Part shown: positions 1-11,626 of the stretch, one piece after another
How the letters are laid out: every line of letters begins with the position of its first letter
How positions within the stretch are numbered: position 1 is the first letter of the stretch
Assembly: GCA_011947345.1 (NCBI GenBank)
Contig: JAAVTG010000559.1
Coordinates: forward strand, 620,001-684,000
DNA: 64,000 bases
Direction: 5' to 3'
Origin: Phytophthora quininea
Taxonomy: Eukaryota; Oomycota; Peronosporomycetes; Peronosporales; Peronosporaceae
The notes under the pieces: model-generated
The model's database searches: none
Seen by the model: only the letters and a program-made list of their open reading frames with translations
Told to the model about the DNA's origin: nothing
Program-made: the position numbers and the translations under genes

Positions 1-1
1 C

Positions 2-1217
2 ACCGCGGCGACCCGCGGGTCACCGTTCCACACTGCCGCGTACCTGGCAATCGGCGGTGGAGCAGCGGCCGCCGTTGTCGCGGCAGCCAACGGTGTAGTG
101 CCGCACGAATGGGCGATCCGTCAACTGGCGGGGCCCATGATGCCCGTCGTGCGTCTGTTCGACCCCGAGACGGCGCACAAGATTGCCGTGCAATGCGCGC
201 GGTTTGGCCTGACCCCAAGGACCCAGAGAGCGACCCGGAGCTGCTGAAGGTCAACGCTTTGGGACTGGAGTTCAGCAACCCGCTGGGCATCGCTGCAGGC
301 TTCGACAAGGACGGAGAGTCCATGGAAGGCATGCTGGACATGGGTTTCGGGTGTGTCGAGATCGGCAGCGTCACCCCAAAGCCGCAGCCGGGCAACCCCA
401 AGCCCCGAGTCTTCCGGTTGTACGAAGACCGAGGCGTCATTAACCGCTACGGCTTCAACAGTAAAGGACTGGAAGCAGTCGGCGCCAGACTGGAGAGATA
501 CGTCGGATCGAGAGAGAAGAGGACGTTCCTGGACAAGGACACCGCGCTGGCGTGTTAGGTGTCAACTTGGGCAAGAACAAGACGACGGAAGATGCTGCGG
601 CTGACTACGTGCAAGGTGTTCATGCGCTCGGCAAGTACGCCGACTACTTGGTGGTCAACGTGTCGTCGCCCAATACTCCTGGCCTGCGTACACTGCAAGG
701 CAAGATCCAGCTGCAGAACCTGCTGGTGCGTGTGCTCAAGGCCCGCGATGAAGTTGCTGCTGAGGAGAACCGCCGCATCCCGCTGCTGGTCAAGATCGCG
801 CCTGACCTCACGGAGGATGACAAGCAGGACATTGCTGACGTGGCGCTGGACCTGAAGCTCGACGGTCTCGTGGTCTCCAATACGACGCTGAGTCGACCAG
901 ACACGCTTAAGGGCGAGGCGAAGGTGGAGACCGGTGGACTGAGCGGCCTGCCCGTTCGTGACCTGTCCACGAAGGTGCTGCACGACATGTACAAGCTCAC
1001 GAACGGTGAGATCCTGCTTATCGGAGTAGGCGGCGTGTCCACGGGCAAAGACGCGTACGACAAGATCCGTGCGGGCGCTTCGCTCGTGCAAATGTACTCG
1101 TGTCTGATCTACGAGAGTCCGCTGGCTGTGCCGCGTGCCAAGAAGGAATTGGCGGCATTGCTGCGTGCTGACGGGTACGAGAGCGTGGCCGAAGCTGTTG
1201 GTGCTGCCCACAAGTAA
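2..1217 (+). CDS. DHODH: Dihydroorotate dehydrogenase, mitochondrial class 2 (5' partial, two frame breaks)
   Basis: Class 2 DHODH oxidises dihydroorotate to orotate in de novo pyrimidine synthesis, passing electrons to quinone at the inner mitochondrial membrane. The sequence shows a hydrophobic Ala/Gly segment (about 44-110) typical of the N-terminal membrane anchor, then [12 protein letters not shown], the FMN-site motif [47 protein letters not shown] and the C-terminal phosphate-site segment [12 protein letters not shown]. The start lies upstream of the window. The reading frame changes twice, near the C4 run at 213-216 and again between about 535 and 552. Both changes are explained by one missing base each, so sequence error is likelier than a pseudogene. 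An intron at the second break was considered, but the only phase-compatible donor (461) would delete conserved residues. The downstream carrier gene starts 215 bases later on the same strand. Confidence 0.93.
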
Positions 1218-1431
1218 ATCGAGCAGGACCAACTTTGATACGTTTATTTCATACAGTTAGACAGCTTGCTTTCTCATCTTGTAGAACACCATGGAACTCC
1301 CCTTCGGCAATGGTGACGACCATCCTCAACCACCAGCACATTCCCGATCGCGAAAACGTAATCTCGTTTTACACCAAAATACGTTTTCGGCGTCGAAAAC
1401 CACTGTTTTCAGCCACATTTTCTGAGTCACG

Positions 1432-2544
1432 ATGCTCGAGGCCAAGTGCGAGTCCACGGAGCTCGCAAGCGGCGAGCTGACGCACGATCTGGAGCCGGAA
1501 GCTGTCGAAATGGAGCTCAAGGAGCAGTCGCTGGCGGTCGTCACGCTCAAGAACTTCGTGAGTGGCGTCATGGGCGGCGGCTGCGAGGCTGTGGTGGGGT
1601 ATCCTTTGGAGACGGTCAAGGCCCGCATCCAGACGCAGAGCGCCAACGCGCAGGCGTTCTCAGGACCACTAGACTGCCTTCAGAAGAGCATTAAAGAAGG
1701 AGGCGTGCTGTCTCTCTACCGAGGAGCGTCACCTCAGATTTTCAGATCGGCTTTAAGGTACTGAAACAGAATTTCACATTTTACTAGTCAAGGAAGCTGC
1801 GTTCGCGGCTGCAAGGACTTGCTTTCCGTGGATTTTGACCTAACGGACGTGTGTATGTGTGTGGTTGTGTCTGGTAGTGCGTCCATCATGTTCGGACTTA
1901 TGGGCCAGTACCGCTTCTTCTACTCCAAGTACTTGTTTGACAATCCCGATCACTCGTTGATCGCGGCGGGAGTGTCCACGGGATTCACGGAAGGACTGCT
2001 GTACACTCCGTTTGAAGTCATCAAGCTCCGGATGCAGACCATCTACGCTGGCACGCGGACACGAGTGAGCAATTGGCAGTGCGTCAAGGACGTGCACAGT
2101 CGGAATGGACTGCCAGGACTCTATCGCGGCCTTGCACCCACGGCTGGGCGAGAAATGGTCGGCAACGCCATGTACTTTATGGCGTACGAGACGAGCAAGC
2201 GCGTGCTGCTGCAGAAGTTCGTAGAAGACGTGCCAGGGCTTTCGTCTGAGTCGGTAAATCTGCGGACGTACCAGTCGATCGCATTTTCCGGTGGTTGCGC
2301 AGGTTTCTCCTACTGGCTCGTGACGTTCCCTATTGACACGGTAAAGTCTGTCCTACAAGCCGACAGTCTTGACAAGCCGCGCTACAAGGGCGTCATGGAC
2401 TGCTGTCGACAGCTGTACGCTGAAGGAGGCGCCATGAGATTTTACCGAGGCATCTCGCCGTCTTTAGTGCGAGCATTCCCGGCGAATGCCGTCACCTTCG
2501 TCGCGTTTGAGAAGACCTTGAGTTTCCTCAACCAATACTTTTAG
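1432..2544 (+). CDS. Mitochondrial carrier family (SLC25) protein
   Basis: An inner-membrane metabolite exchanger of about 330 residues, the usual carrier length. All three tandem carrier signatures are visible: PLETVKARIQTQ, TPFEVIKLRMQT and FPIDTVKSVLQ. Each is followed by the matching G-x-LYRG or FYRG segment (LSLYRGASPQIFRSA, LPGLYRGLAPTAGREM, MRFYRGISPSLVRAF). Exon 1 is 1432-1757. The intron is 1758-1877 (GTACTG to TGGTAG), and the exon junction in phase 2 joins SAL to SASIMFGL. Exon 2 is 1878-2544. The start was chosen as the first Met of exon 1; about 35 acidic residues precede helix 1. The closest relatives by eye are the acylcarnitine/ornithine carrier branch, but the substrate cannot be decided from sequence alone. 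The gene is convergent with the Cms1-like gene, 110 bases apart. Confidence 0.93.
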
Positions 2545-2654
2545 ACGCTCATCGGTAGAGGACTGCGTACTTGGCTGCGGCTCCTATGGTTGCATAGGGG
2601 TACAAGGCCCGGTGTATTTTATCAGCGGTCGTATTGCGTTTGCATTCTTTGAAG

Positions 2655-3644
2655 CTAGTACAGCATGATCTTCATGTTGCTGTCGCTGTTGAGGCGGGGG
2701 ATGAAATAAAACTGCAGTAGCTCGACCATCTCTCCAACGGTTTCTTTGAGGTCCAGAATGGTCAGTTGCTTCTTGTCCTTGGCCATGTCAATAATCACGT
2801 GTGTCGTGTGCTTCAGCGACAGCGCTTCGGCCTCCAGCAGCTTCTTGACGCGCGCTGGCGTGCCCACAGCCATCGGACTGTAGGTTTTCGCCAGAAGAGA
2901 TGTTTGCTCTGACATTTTCAAGTGCTTGCCGAACAGTTTGGCTGTGTGGCCCTTCATCGACGCCAGATGCCTGAAGATAAGCAGCGTTAGACCTCAGTAC
3001 GATCCTACAGCAAGAGTCAGCGACGTACTTGATGATCTCGGTAGCTCGTATCGCCGACGTGCAGAGAATGAGGATGTAAGGACTTTGTCGCGCTTCTTGC
3101 CCTTGCCGTCGAAATCCCGCTTCCAGCCAGGCACCACATGGCGGATGTACGACGGCAGCAGCTCCAATTTGTGCTTTCCCAGCCCCTTGGGCACCACAAA
3201 GTGTGACTCATTGAGTCCATCAGCCAATTCCAGCGACGTCATCTCTCCGCCTCGGTGTTTGGCGTACACTGTGTTGACAATTTTGAAATGCTCGATTGGA
3301 GTCATCAGTTGCAGGCCTTTGCTGTTGTGAACCTGCTTCTTGGCACCCTAAGTAACACCACAGCAACAACAATTACATCTCCTGCAACACTGTAAAATAT
3401 ATAAACATATCACCCTCACCTCCTCCGTCTTCTGCTTCTTCGCAGACTCTTCAGCATCATCTTTCTCTTCGTCCTGAGCAGCTTCACGAGTGCGCTTGTT
3501 TGAGAACAGCTCCAGCTCGGCCTCCTCTTCGAACTCGTCCTCGCTGCCCGCAGAGATGACGCTGTCGTTGTCTGAGGCGTCCACAGCCTCCGCCGTCCAG
3601 TTCTGCTCCAGCTCGTCGTCGTTCACGTGCGCCATGCTGGTCAA
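2655..3644 (-). CDS. CMSS1: Cms1/CMSS1-family ribosome biogenesis protein
   Basis: Cms1-family proteins associate with the small-subunit processome. There are three exons on the minus strand: 3644-3420, 3347-3029 and 2970-2655. The introns are 3348-3419 and 2971-3028, both GT-AG with matching phases. Exon 1 encodes an acidic, low-complexity N-terminus ending in a basic KKQK patch. Exon 2 carries TPIEHF and HVVPGWKRDF. Exon 3 carries HLASMKGHTAKLFGKHLK and the family hallmark VGTPARVKKLLE. The frame breaks once near 3078, where one missing base separates RDKVL from the conserved segment ILCTSAIRATEIIK. Met at 3644 or 3635 could be the start. The C-terminus is about the length expected for the family. 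Confidence 0.85.
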
Positions 3645-3738
3645 TGCTGCTCTGACGATTGGAGACCAATCGCAGTCAACTTTAGATCGTTTCAGAATTG
3701 TAATTTAGAATTAGATGCGAGTTTTCGGCTTCAACACG

Positions 3739-6700
3739 TCAGCTCGACGCGACTTTGACCGTCGAGCACATTTCGCACGACTCGTCCGTGTCGTCGTTGA
3801 CAAAAGTGCACGAGGGGCAGACCCAGACTCGAGCATCTTGGCTGCTAGAGAGAGCGACAGCCATCGCGTGGTCGCCACTAGTGTCCGGAACGACTTGGGT
3901 CGTGGTGTTTGGACTGTTTGAAATCGAGTGCGACAGGAAGACCGAGTCCGCGAAGCCAACCTCGCGCTCCTGGCTTTCGTCCATCACGAGATCGTCCGCG
4001 CTGTCCTCTGATAGTCGCATGAATACGGCGTCTCCAGCTTTAATCCTGTGACAGAACAAAATAGGTTAGCAGTTTAGAAACACCTTCATTTGTGGGCAAC
4101 GTACCTGCATTGTTTCAGCGTCCGGTGGTCTGCCAGTACCTCGCCTTTGTAGTAAAGTCGCTGGCGAATGGGCAGTGCGTCGATCTCTGCGTAGATCTTG
4201 GCCTTGAGCATGTAAACCGTGTCGATGGCGTTGGCTGAGATTGGCCACATGCATGAAGACCCTGGGCGGATGCGCCTCGACCGTCGTCGACCAGAAGTGT
4301 TCGCCTCCGAGGTCAGACTTTCGGTGGTCGGAACTGGTTGGTCCTCACTCAGCTGCTGCACGTTAACTACACGATTTGAGAAGTTTTCTAGCTCATCCTG
4401 GTGCCTTCGATTTGAATTGGCCTGGCATTCCGGACAGGTGATCCCTTCTTCAGTCGCGTCCTCACACATTAGAGGCATGACGCCATCCGGGCATTGGCCG
4501 CTTTCAACAGCCTTCTCGTTCCCAAACATTAGCGAAGATAACGAGCATCGCCGCCACTCAATGCGGCCATCATTCTCATCTGACATACTGATCAAAAGAG
4601 CGTAGTAAATTGGTGCATCCGGGTCGCCGTATCGCTCCATCAAAGCCCGCATTTCGTCGAGAGTGATAAACTCAACTTCCAATGAGCTTGACTCTACTGG
4701 CTGGCCTTGTTGCGCTGCTAGCAGCCCCGGCGGTAGCACCAGCTTTTGATGTGGACACAACAAATCCGTTAGCGACAATATGGGAGGAGTATCTTCGTTG
4801 ACATTACGGATGTATTCCCTCCATTGCGCCATCCAGCGATGTGTCACCAAGAACATCCGTCGTGGGAGACGAGCTGCCTCCTTCTTTGTCCAAGACGACG
4901 CCTTTTCAAGCCCTCGACCAGACTCAGCGGGAGGCAGCTCAAACAAATCGGCAAGACGAATGGAGTCGCTACTCGGCTTCCTGCGATACAAAGCCTCTAA
5001 CGCCGGAACGGACAAGATCTCATCGCGGACGTTGCGTTCGACTTGGATGCACTCTTTGCTGGCGAAATCATCTGCCAGACACTGCGCGCAGATTTCGGTT
5101 GCTGCTTCAGGGAACTCCGCTCGGCATGGGAACTTGGCGCTGAAATAAGACCACGTCTCCGTGGAAACAGCACGATACTTGCGCTTTTCCAGCGACAGAT
5201 TGCCGTGCATGCACGTTATATCGTCATTGATTGGTGTTTGCCAGAGCTCGTCGTCGTCTCCATTGGCATTTCCGTTCACGATGCTTGTTCTTCTGCCCTT
5301 CTTGCCACTGGTAGCAGATAGCTCTTTATGCAACGCCTGCAAGTGGGTTTTGTAGCTATTTATCCATGCCCGGCTCATTAGGAACGAGCTGCCCGTTGCC
5401 ACGGCAGCCGCTACACTCGCTGGGGATCCTTTTAGCAACACTAGTTCCTCGTGTACATCGTTCAAGCGATCAACGTTATTCAGAAGTTTGTTTCGGAATG
5501 CCACCTCGCATTCCTGACAGCGATAAGTGCTCTCTTCAAACGCTCTCATCGTTCCAGAATTCTCTCTATCCCCAGCTTGCTCGAAGCTACAACTTTCTTG
5601 CAAGAATGCGAAGAGCTTTGCTGAAATGCGCTTCACCTTTGGAGCATTCTCTGGGGCAAAGCGAAGCACAGAAATGACCGATTTATTCCTCACGCCACTC
5701 CCACTCGAGTGTTCACAACACAGCGCAGTCACATCAACAGGTTTCGAAAACGGGATTTCATCAGCTTGCAATTGCATCGGCATAGGAGCGGCTACATCAG
5801 TGCCAACACCTGGTGAATTCAACGGTGAGTTTAGCGGCGGGGTCTCCAAGTCAAAATGATCAATGACACCGCCATTATGTTCCCTTTCTCCTGTAGATAC
5901 TTCACCTTCACCAATCATAGGTTTTGTTACGGCATCTTCCTCCAGAGGTGGGTCCACAACCATACATTCGTCATCGGTGTGATCATCACCACTAGCAAGT
6001 CCAATCAACTGTCCTTTTGCTTCTTTATGCTCGTCGTTGTTATTCAAATTTGCTTCCGTCAACTCACCAGTGCTGTGAGAAGAAGGCGTCTTTGCAGTGC
6101 TGTCTTCCTTTTCGCCCGTTATCCAGCGACGCAACCACTCCGTATCAACCCAGTAGAAATCGTTAGCCGATGCACTAACAAAAGGTTGAGCCTTCTCGAA
6201 GTAACGCTTGTAGGCATCAACCCGCGCTTTGATTCGACTTTCCATGCCACTCACTCTAACCGAATACTCGGCCACTTCGGCATCAAACGCCGCGTTGAGC
6301 GCCAGTACATCATTACGGTATTCTTCAGAAGGCTGAGGCTCGCGACTGTCGTCATTTGCTGCATCGTCGCGAACATATAGAAGCATATAGATATCACGTG
6401 AACGGATTTTCTTGCCGTGGCTGCGCTCTTTCGCTACTTCTGACGCAGCTGTATCAACCACAGCAGCGTCATCGAACTCAAACCAGTCAGCGTCTGATTC
6501 GGAACCATTTCCTGCCTTTGGATACGCTACCGAAGCTGTATAATGCCCCACATGCGCACTTTTCCCACGATGATTTAGATAGCCTTGTAACCGGTAAATC
6601 GCATCATGTGTTTCCTCAAAAGCTTCAGCGTGGCCACTGCGACGTAACAATTCAGTCATATTGAGGGTCTCGTTGATCTCAATCACATCCTAGATCAGAC

Positions 6701-7802
6701 ACAAGATCAGTTTCAATAACGTGAGTTAGGCCATAATAATGCCTTACCGTTAACTTCTTTTTCCGACCAGCGTCGGCATCGTATACAAATCGCATCAGCT
6801 GCACCATTAATGTGGGAGGCAATGCGTTCGGCTTAAGCTCGAGGAACCGCTCTGCACATTGCTTAGCGTCGCAATGCTCGCAGAAGTACTTGTTCTCGCC
6901 TTCAAGCACTTCCGCCGATAGATACGACTCGATACTGTCCTCCACCGTCTTATGGCCTTTGATGTTCAACGACTACAATAGCAATTCAGCAACTTAGTCC
7001 ACATCAAATAAAGCACACAACCTCCTAGCTACCTACAATTTCGTAGTACGACGACGGTCTCATGGACTTGTTCTTGCATCGCAAGCACTTGGTGACGTAG
7101 CTCATCTGTCCTTGGAAAATGTGATCCACTAAATCCCAATGTCTCGAGAACCTCGAATGCCCGAAGATCGTGCGCAAATGCGCCAACAACAGCTTGCTGA
7201 ATTCCTGCAAATGAAAGAATCAATGTCATCACAAAGTACCTGATAAATAAACAAATAAAAACAAACCTGCGCATCTTGCTGCATCACATTGTTCAGTGAC
7301 AACGTCGACGCAAACTCCGTGGGGTCGTAGTAGCTCTCCTTGCCCAGCTGCATCTGCGCAAACAGTTTCTGCAGCGCCCGCATCTGCAGCTCCTGCTCCT
7401 TATTGACTGCTTGCTCCTTGGGCTCCCACTCGTACACGGCTCGGCGGAAGGGCAGGTTCACGAACAGACACTGCAGCATGCTGTTGAGGTAGCAGGTGGC
7501 GCCCAAATTGCGCAGGCCGCAGGGCAGGGGCGGCCGCTGCTGGCTGTGGCGCGTCGGCGATCGCGCGGGTCGTCACCAAACACGCGGCGGATGAGCTTCT
7601 GCGGCTGCCACACGCCGCGCTGGTGCTCGCCCAGGCCAAAGAGACAGTTGGGGTTGTCGGCGCAATTACGCAACACGCTACTGTGCTTGCCCTTCTTGCG
7701 GTGGTGGTCGGAGAAGCGGCAGGGTGCACTGTGCAGCAGGTACGGGTCGGCCAGCCGCGCGTCGCGAGCCTCGTGCTCGCGCTTGCGCTTCGCTCGCGGC
7801 AT
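3739..7802 (-). CDS. USP48/UBP26-type ubiquitin carboxyl-terminal hydrolase
   Basis: A cysteine-protease deubiquitinase of about 1,270 residues. Exons run 7802-7267, 7204-7037, 6972-6748, 6689-4105 and 4045-3739, with GT-AG introns and consistent phases. Domains in order are a basic N-terminus (MPRAKRKREHEARD); a USP catalytic core with the Cys box GLRNLGATCYLNSMLQCLF, a zinc-type CLRCKNKS...CEHCDAKQC pair and the His box GKSAHVGHYTASV; three DUSP-like segments (FYWVDTEWLRRWI, FLMSRAWINSY, FLVTHRWMAQW...LLCPHQKL); a ubiquitin-like domain crossing the last intron (YYKGEVLADHRTLKQCR/IKAGDAVF); and a C-terminal RanBP2-type zinc finger (VCPSCTF...CEMC). USP-DUSP-UBL is the USP48 layout. The frame breaks once at the four-base run 7527-7530, just before the Cys box, and one missing base accounts for it. 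The gene starts 98 bases from the 3' end of the MAP65 gene on the same strand. Confidence 0.9.
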
Positions 7803-7899
7803 CTTGTTCCTCGCGATGATTCTGCTTTCAACGTGGCAAGAAAACTATTTTTTAAACGATAGAAAGCGACACTACAACTTCAGTGTCAATGTGGTCTAC

Positions 7900-10273
7900 C
7901 TACGACGACGGTCGGTGGCGTCTCGAGAAGGTCGAGGTGAGAAAGTTCCTCCAGGTGTGCTGGTGAGGAGCTTGCGGGTCTGAGCGGCGGAGTCGCATCT
8001 GGGTTTCCATGCTCGGGGATCGTGGCGGGGTGCGTTCCTCGGTCGAATGGCGAGTCTAGCATCGTGTTAGCAACAGCCAATACAGCAGCATTGCCACGAA
8101 CACTCGACCCACCTGAATTCGACGGCGGTAACCAAATCGACTGGGGCCTCGACTCTCGCGAGTCGGCACTGGTGCAGACGGTTCCTGTTGGGTAGACTGA
8201 CTGCTCTCCTGTTCATGCTCGCTCTCTTCGCGACGCATGCGCTCCAGATATGGCTCACCTGCGGCAAGTCAGCGTCAACTTTAATATGTAAAAACACCAA
8301 AGACATTACCGTTCCAGCGGAAGACCACGCCGGTCTCTTTCTGCCACTTGTCGATGCGCTCGTTCAGAATCGCGGTGTAGCGCGGCAAGTCACGGTCGAT
8401 TCTCACACGCAGCTTGTCGTCTGGAACAGAATTCCTGTGGCAAATTGCGATAGTTGGCACCCTGCTGACTCCAGATCATGGTGACAATCTGAACGTACTC
8501 GGCACGCGCATGGGCGATCTCCTCACGCTTGATGACGTACTACAGCAAATGGATAAGGAACCTCCCCAAAACTCCGGACATTTGAAACGCGTACGCTGGT
8601 GAGGATCCTCATGGTGAACAATTGACGCCTCAACCGCTCGGCTTCCTTCTCGTGAGCTCTGAAGATCTTGTATGAGAGCTCTGAATCCGCGGTGTTCATC
8701 ATGTCGGCAAAATACCCTCGCGCTTCTGAGCTGTAGCCGAGCAGGTCCCAGTGCTTAGTGATTGTGTCACGCAAGCTGGTCACTTGGACAACGATCGCAG
8801 AAAATCGCTTGTGGTGGCGTTGCAACCGCGCCAATTCTGCCTTGCACTGTCATCAGATTGAATTATCAGTGATACATACCCGACTCGGCAGAAAACGATA
8901 CGTACCGACGCAATCGCAGCTTTGCCGATTCCGTGGACGGTCTTGCGGAATCGCTCTCGTTCCTGTTCAGGCACCTGGACTCGCATAGCGGTATCGTTCA
9001 CATGTGCAGTCACCTTTGTTCTGCTATCGAGTTTACCCACCTCCAATTCGTTCCAGAGCACGTGGATTTGCCCCAACATTTCTGCTAAGCGTGCCTCTCG
9101 CTTGGTCTTTGCTCTCGCAGCTCGACGGTCCGCTCGGATATTTTCCTGAGCATTTCGAGAGACAAGTCTCGATTCTGTTATTGCAAGTGAATAAAAAAAT
9201 ACTTCTTAGGCTACAGTGCCAGTACTTCCTTGTATGAAATTGTACCTTAAGCCGAGCATCAACATCCGCATCAAACACATGTTCAGCTTCAATTTGAAGC
9301 TCTTGTGCGAGACGTACGCAGTCTCGAACGGCTTCCAATAACGCCGCCCTTCTGGTATGCTACGAAAGCAAGATATTAGCAGAAAATTGACCATTTCAGG
9401 CGTCCAAAACTCCGTACAACTTCACGTGACTTGGTATGAACCAAATTTCGAAGCATGACTTTGTGTTCTTCACTCAGATCAACCTTGCCCTCATCTGGAG
9501 GCTGCATCAACACGGCGATGAGAGACTTATTTTACTCCACAAGGCGCTTTCAAAATCAGCGATCGCACCAAGGTAGTCGTCGTGCCGAGTTTGTGATCCA
9601 ATTTGCTCAGCTGATCCTGAAGCCTGTTGATCTCAGCCATCCGACTGCTTTGAACCTGCCGACAGAAATGCTCAAGAACGCAGCAATCCGAACAAGAAGT
9701 GTCAAGGACAACATACACTGTCCAGGAACTTGAACTCCATCTCCAGCGCAGCCAGTCTATCGCGCAGCGTCCTGCCGTGCGTTCCGTGGAGCTCCGACAG
9801 GGACTCGATGCACCATCCAGCAGCCTGCACGCCACCGTTAAAATCCCCCACAGCATCCGGACAAAGTGCACTTGCCTCACTGCCCTGGAACTGCGCCTTT
9901 ATCTCCTGGACTTCCTTCTCCAGCTCGCCGACTCGCTTGGTGGCCTTGTCGACTTCATGTCGCCACGCCCGCACTCTTGTTTGGCAGGCTTTCTCAACGG
10001 CTGCGACCACCACTCTGTGCTGCTGCTGTTGCTCCTCCCCGAGAGCCCAAACGACGCCCACAGCTGCGTCAGCTGCAGCACCGCACTCTCCACCGCTGTG
10101 TGCACCGCGTGCTCGACGTCGAGGTCGTGGCCATTGGCCTCTCGTTCGCCTGGGTCGCTCATCTGCGTCCGTCTCGGCGACTTCAACACTGACAGCAAGA
10201 CTGCATCGGCTGCCTTTCTAGCTGGGCTGGCATGGCCCACACAACGCGAGATACGGCGGCCTGTATCGGCCAC
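7900..10273 (-). CDS. MAP65/PRC1/Ase1 microtubule-bundling protein
   Basis: This family crosslinks antiparallel microtubules in the spindle midzone and cytokinetic apparatus. The N-terminal LTQLWASFGL is followed by long heptad-rich helices (KACQTRVRAWRHEVDKATKR, LRDRLAALEMEFKFL), repeated central spectrin-like segments (IHVLWNELEV, LRDTITKHWDLLGYSSEAR), then the conserved C-terminal microtubule-binding helix LPRYTAILNERIDKWQKET and a Ser/Pro/Arg-rich tail. Clear introns are 9656-9716 and the last one, ending in GATGCTAG before the tail exon; others are short. The frame breaks at the C4 run 10037-10040 (one missing base) and near 8430. Met 10273 or 10165 could be the start. The stop is at 7900-7902. 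Internal exon borders between 8900 and 9300 are unresolved. It is divergent from the RPSA gene. Confidence 0.83.
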
Positions 10274-10309
10274 GTCAGTCGAACGTCGCCAGAGTTGAAG
10301 TGGTCCATG

Positions 10310-10363
10310 GTGGAATGGCTACATTGATATTCATTGGCTGAAATGCAAATGTAGCCATTCCAC
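10310..10363. promoter_or_regulatory. 16-nt perfect inverted repeat in a divergent promoter
   Basis: Two 16-base arms (10310-10325, GTGGAATGGCTACATT, and 10348-10363, its exact reverse complement) flank a 22-base loop in the 181-base spacer between the divergent MAP65 and RPSA genes. The position and perfect symmetry suggest a regulator-binding site or a cruciform. Function is inferred from position only. Confidence 0.6.
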
Positions 10364-10454
10364 GCTTTGACTGGCTGGAGGCTATCGCCCCTCCTTGGAT
10401 CGACGTCGCCACTATTCATCGCTCTCGGAGAAGAACAGGAAACCTTTAGCAGCC

Positions 10455-11309
10455 ATGGCTACCCAACGCGAGGAGGACATCAAGATGATGCTGGCCGCCC
10501 AGGTCCACATCGGCACGCGCAATGCCGACTCCAAGATGGCCGACTACATCTGGCGTCGCCGCAACGACGGCATCCACATCATCAACGTGGGCAAGACGTG
10601 GGAGAAGCTCATGCTGGCCGCCCGTGTCATCGTGGCCGTGGAGAACCCGGAGGACGTGATCGCTATCTCGGCTCGCCCGTACGGCCAGCGCGCTGTGCTC
10701 AAGTTCGCGCACCACACCGGCTGCAACGCCATCGCCAGCCGCTTCACGCCCGGCACGTTCACCAACCAGATCACCAAGCAGTTCCGCGAGCCGCGTCTGC
10801 TCATCATCACGGACCCGCGCACCGACTCGCAGGCCGTGCGTGAGTCGTCGTTCGTTAACGTGCCCGTGATCGCTTTCTGCGACTCGGACTCGCCGCTGCA
10901 GTTCGTGGACGTGGCCATCCCGGCCAACAACAAGGGCAAGCTCTCCATCGGTCTGCTCTACTGGCTGCTCGCCCGTGAGGTGCTGCGTCTGCGCGGCACG
11001 ATCTCGCGCGCCCTGCCGTGGGACGTGGCTGTGGATCTGTTCCTGTACCGCGACCCGGAGGAGCTGAAGAAGGCTGAGGAGGCCCAGGCCACTGCTGCCG
11101 AGGAGGCTCAGGCCCGTGCCGGCTGGGGCGACGCTCCGCAGACCCCTGCGGAGCCCGCTCTGTACAACGCCGAGCCGGCTGCCCCCGCCGCTGCTGCCCC
11201 TGCCGCGGAGTGGACCGCCACCGGCAACACGGAGTGGTCGGGTGAGGCTGGCGCTGCCCCCGCGTCCAACTGGGATGCCGCCGCCCCCGCCACCAGCGGC
11301 TGGGACTAA
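10455..11309 (+). CDS. RPSA: 40S ribosomal protein SA (uS2)
   Basis: A structural protein of the small ribosomal subunit, needed for 40S maturation. The single uninterrupted exon encodes 284 residues. The uS2 core runs from [20 protein letters not shown] through [87 protein letters not shown] and LREV-type helices. The C-terminal tail is Ala/Glu/Trp-rich ([20 protein letters not shown] at the end), as in eukaryotic SA proteins. An upstream in-frame Met at 10395 was rejected because MATQ is the conserved start. Codon use is strongly GC-ending, as expected for a highly expressed gene. This is one of the few conserved genes here with no frame break. Confidence 0.97.
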   Translation: MATQREEDIKMMLAAQVHIGTRNADSKMADYIWRRRNDGIHIINVGKTWEKLMLAARVIVAVENPEDVIAISARPYGQRAVLKFAHHTGCNAIASRFTPGTFTNQITKQFREPRLLIITDPRTDSQAVRESSFVNVPVIAFCDSDSPLQFVDVAIPANNKGKLSIGLLYWLLAREVLRLRGTISRALPWDVAVDLFLYRDPEELKKAEEAQATAAEEAQARAGWGDAPQTPAEPALYNAEPAAPAAAAPAAEWTATGNTEWSGEAGAAPASNWDAAAPATSGWD

Positions 11310-11626
11310 GCTTGCTGTCTATTAACCTGGACGGCTGGTCTTGATGCTTTTTAGTCCTTGACTGCACCAAGTTCCTTTCGACGATGAAGTTTTCTGCGGT
11401 GTGAGCGTGCTCTTTGGCTGTGAAGGGCGTGGACGCATGGAATAGACGACGGTGTTTAGCGATGGCACCTGGTTAATGCGACCGTTAATCCCCCTCATAG
11501 CGAGAGGCACGAATACAGTTCACACTCACAGACAATGCACCTCCTTTTCCATTACGCATACGAATGCAGCTCGAACAGTCAGCTCTGGGCGCTGCGAGTG
11601 TTGCAAATACTAGCAAAACGCGAGAC

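Noticed and set aside
461..558. Intron in DHODH spanning the second frame break
   Set aside because: Splice borders and phase are possible, but it would remove a segment conserved in the family ([13 protein letters not shown]).
540..560. Programmed ribosomal frameshift in DHODH
   Set aside because: No slippery heptamer or structure is evident, and the same one-base-missing pattern affects unrelated genes across the window.
555..1232. 225-codon minus-strand open frame
   Set aside because: Antisense shadow of the dihydroorotate dehydrogenase coding region.
5856..6380. 174-codon plus-strand open frame
   Set aside because: It lies antisense within the USP coding exon, with no recognisable domain and shadow composition.
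10855..11370. 171-codon minus-strand open frame
   Set aside because: Antisense to the GC-rich RPSA C-terminus; Arg/Pro/Gln-rich shadow.
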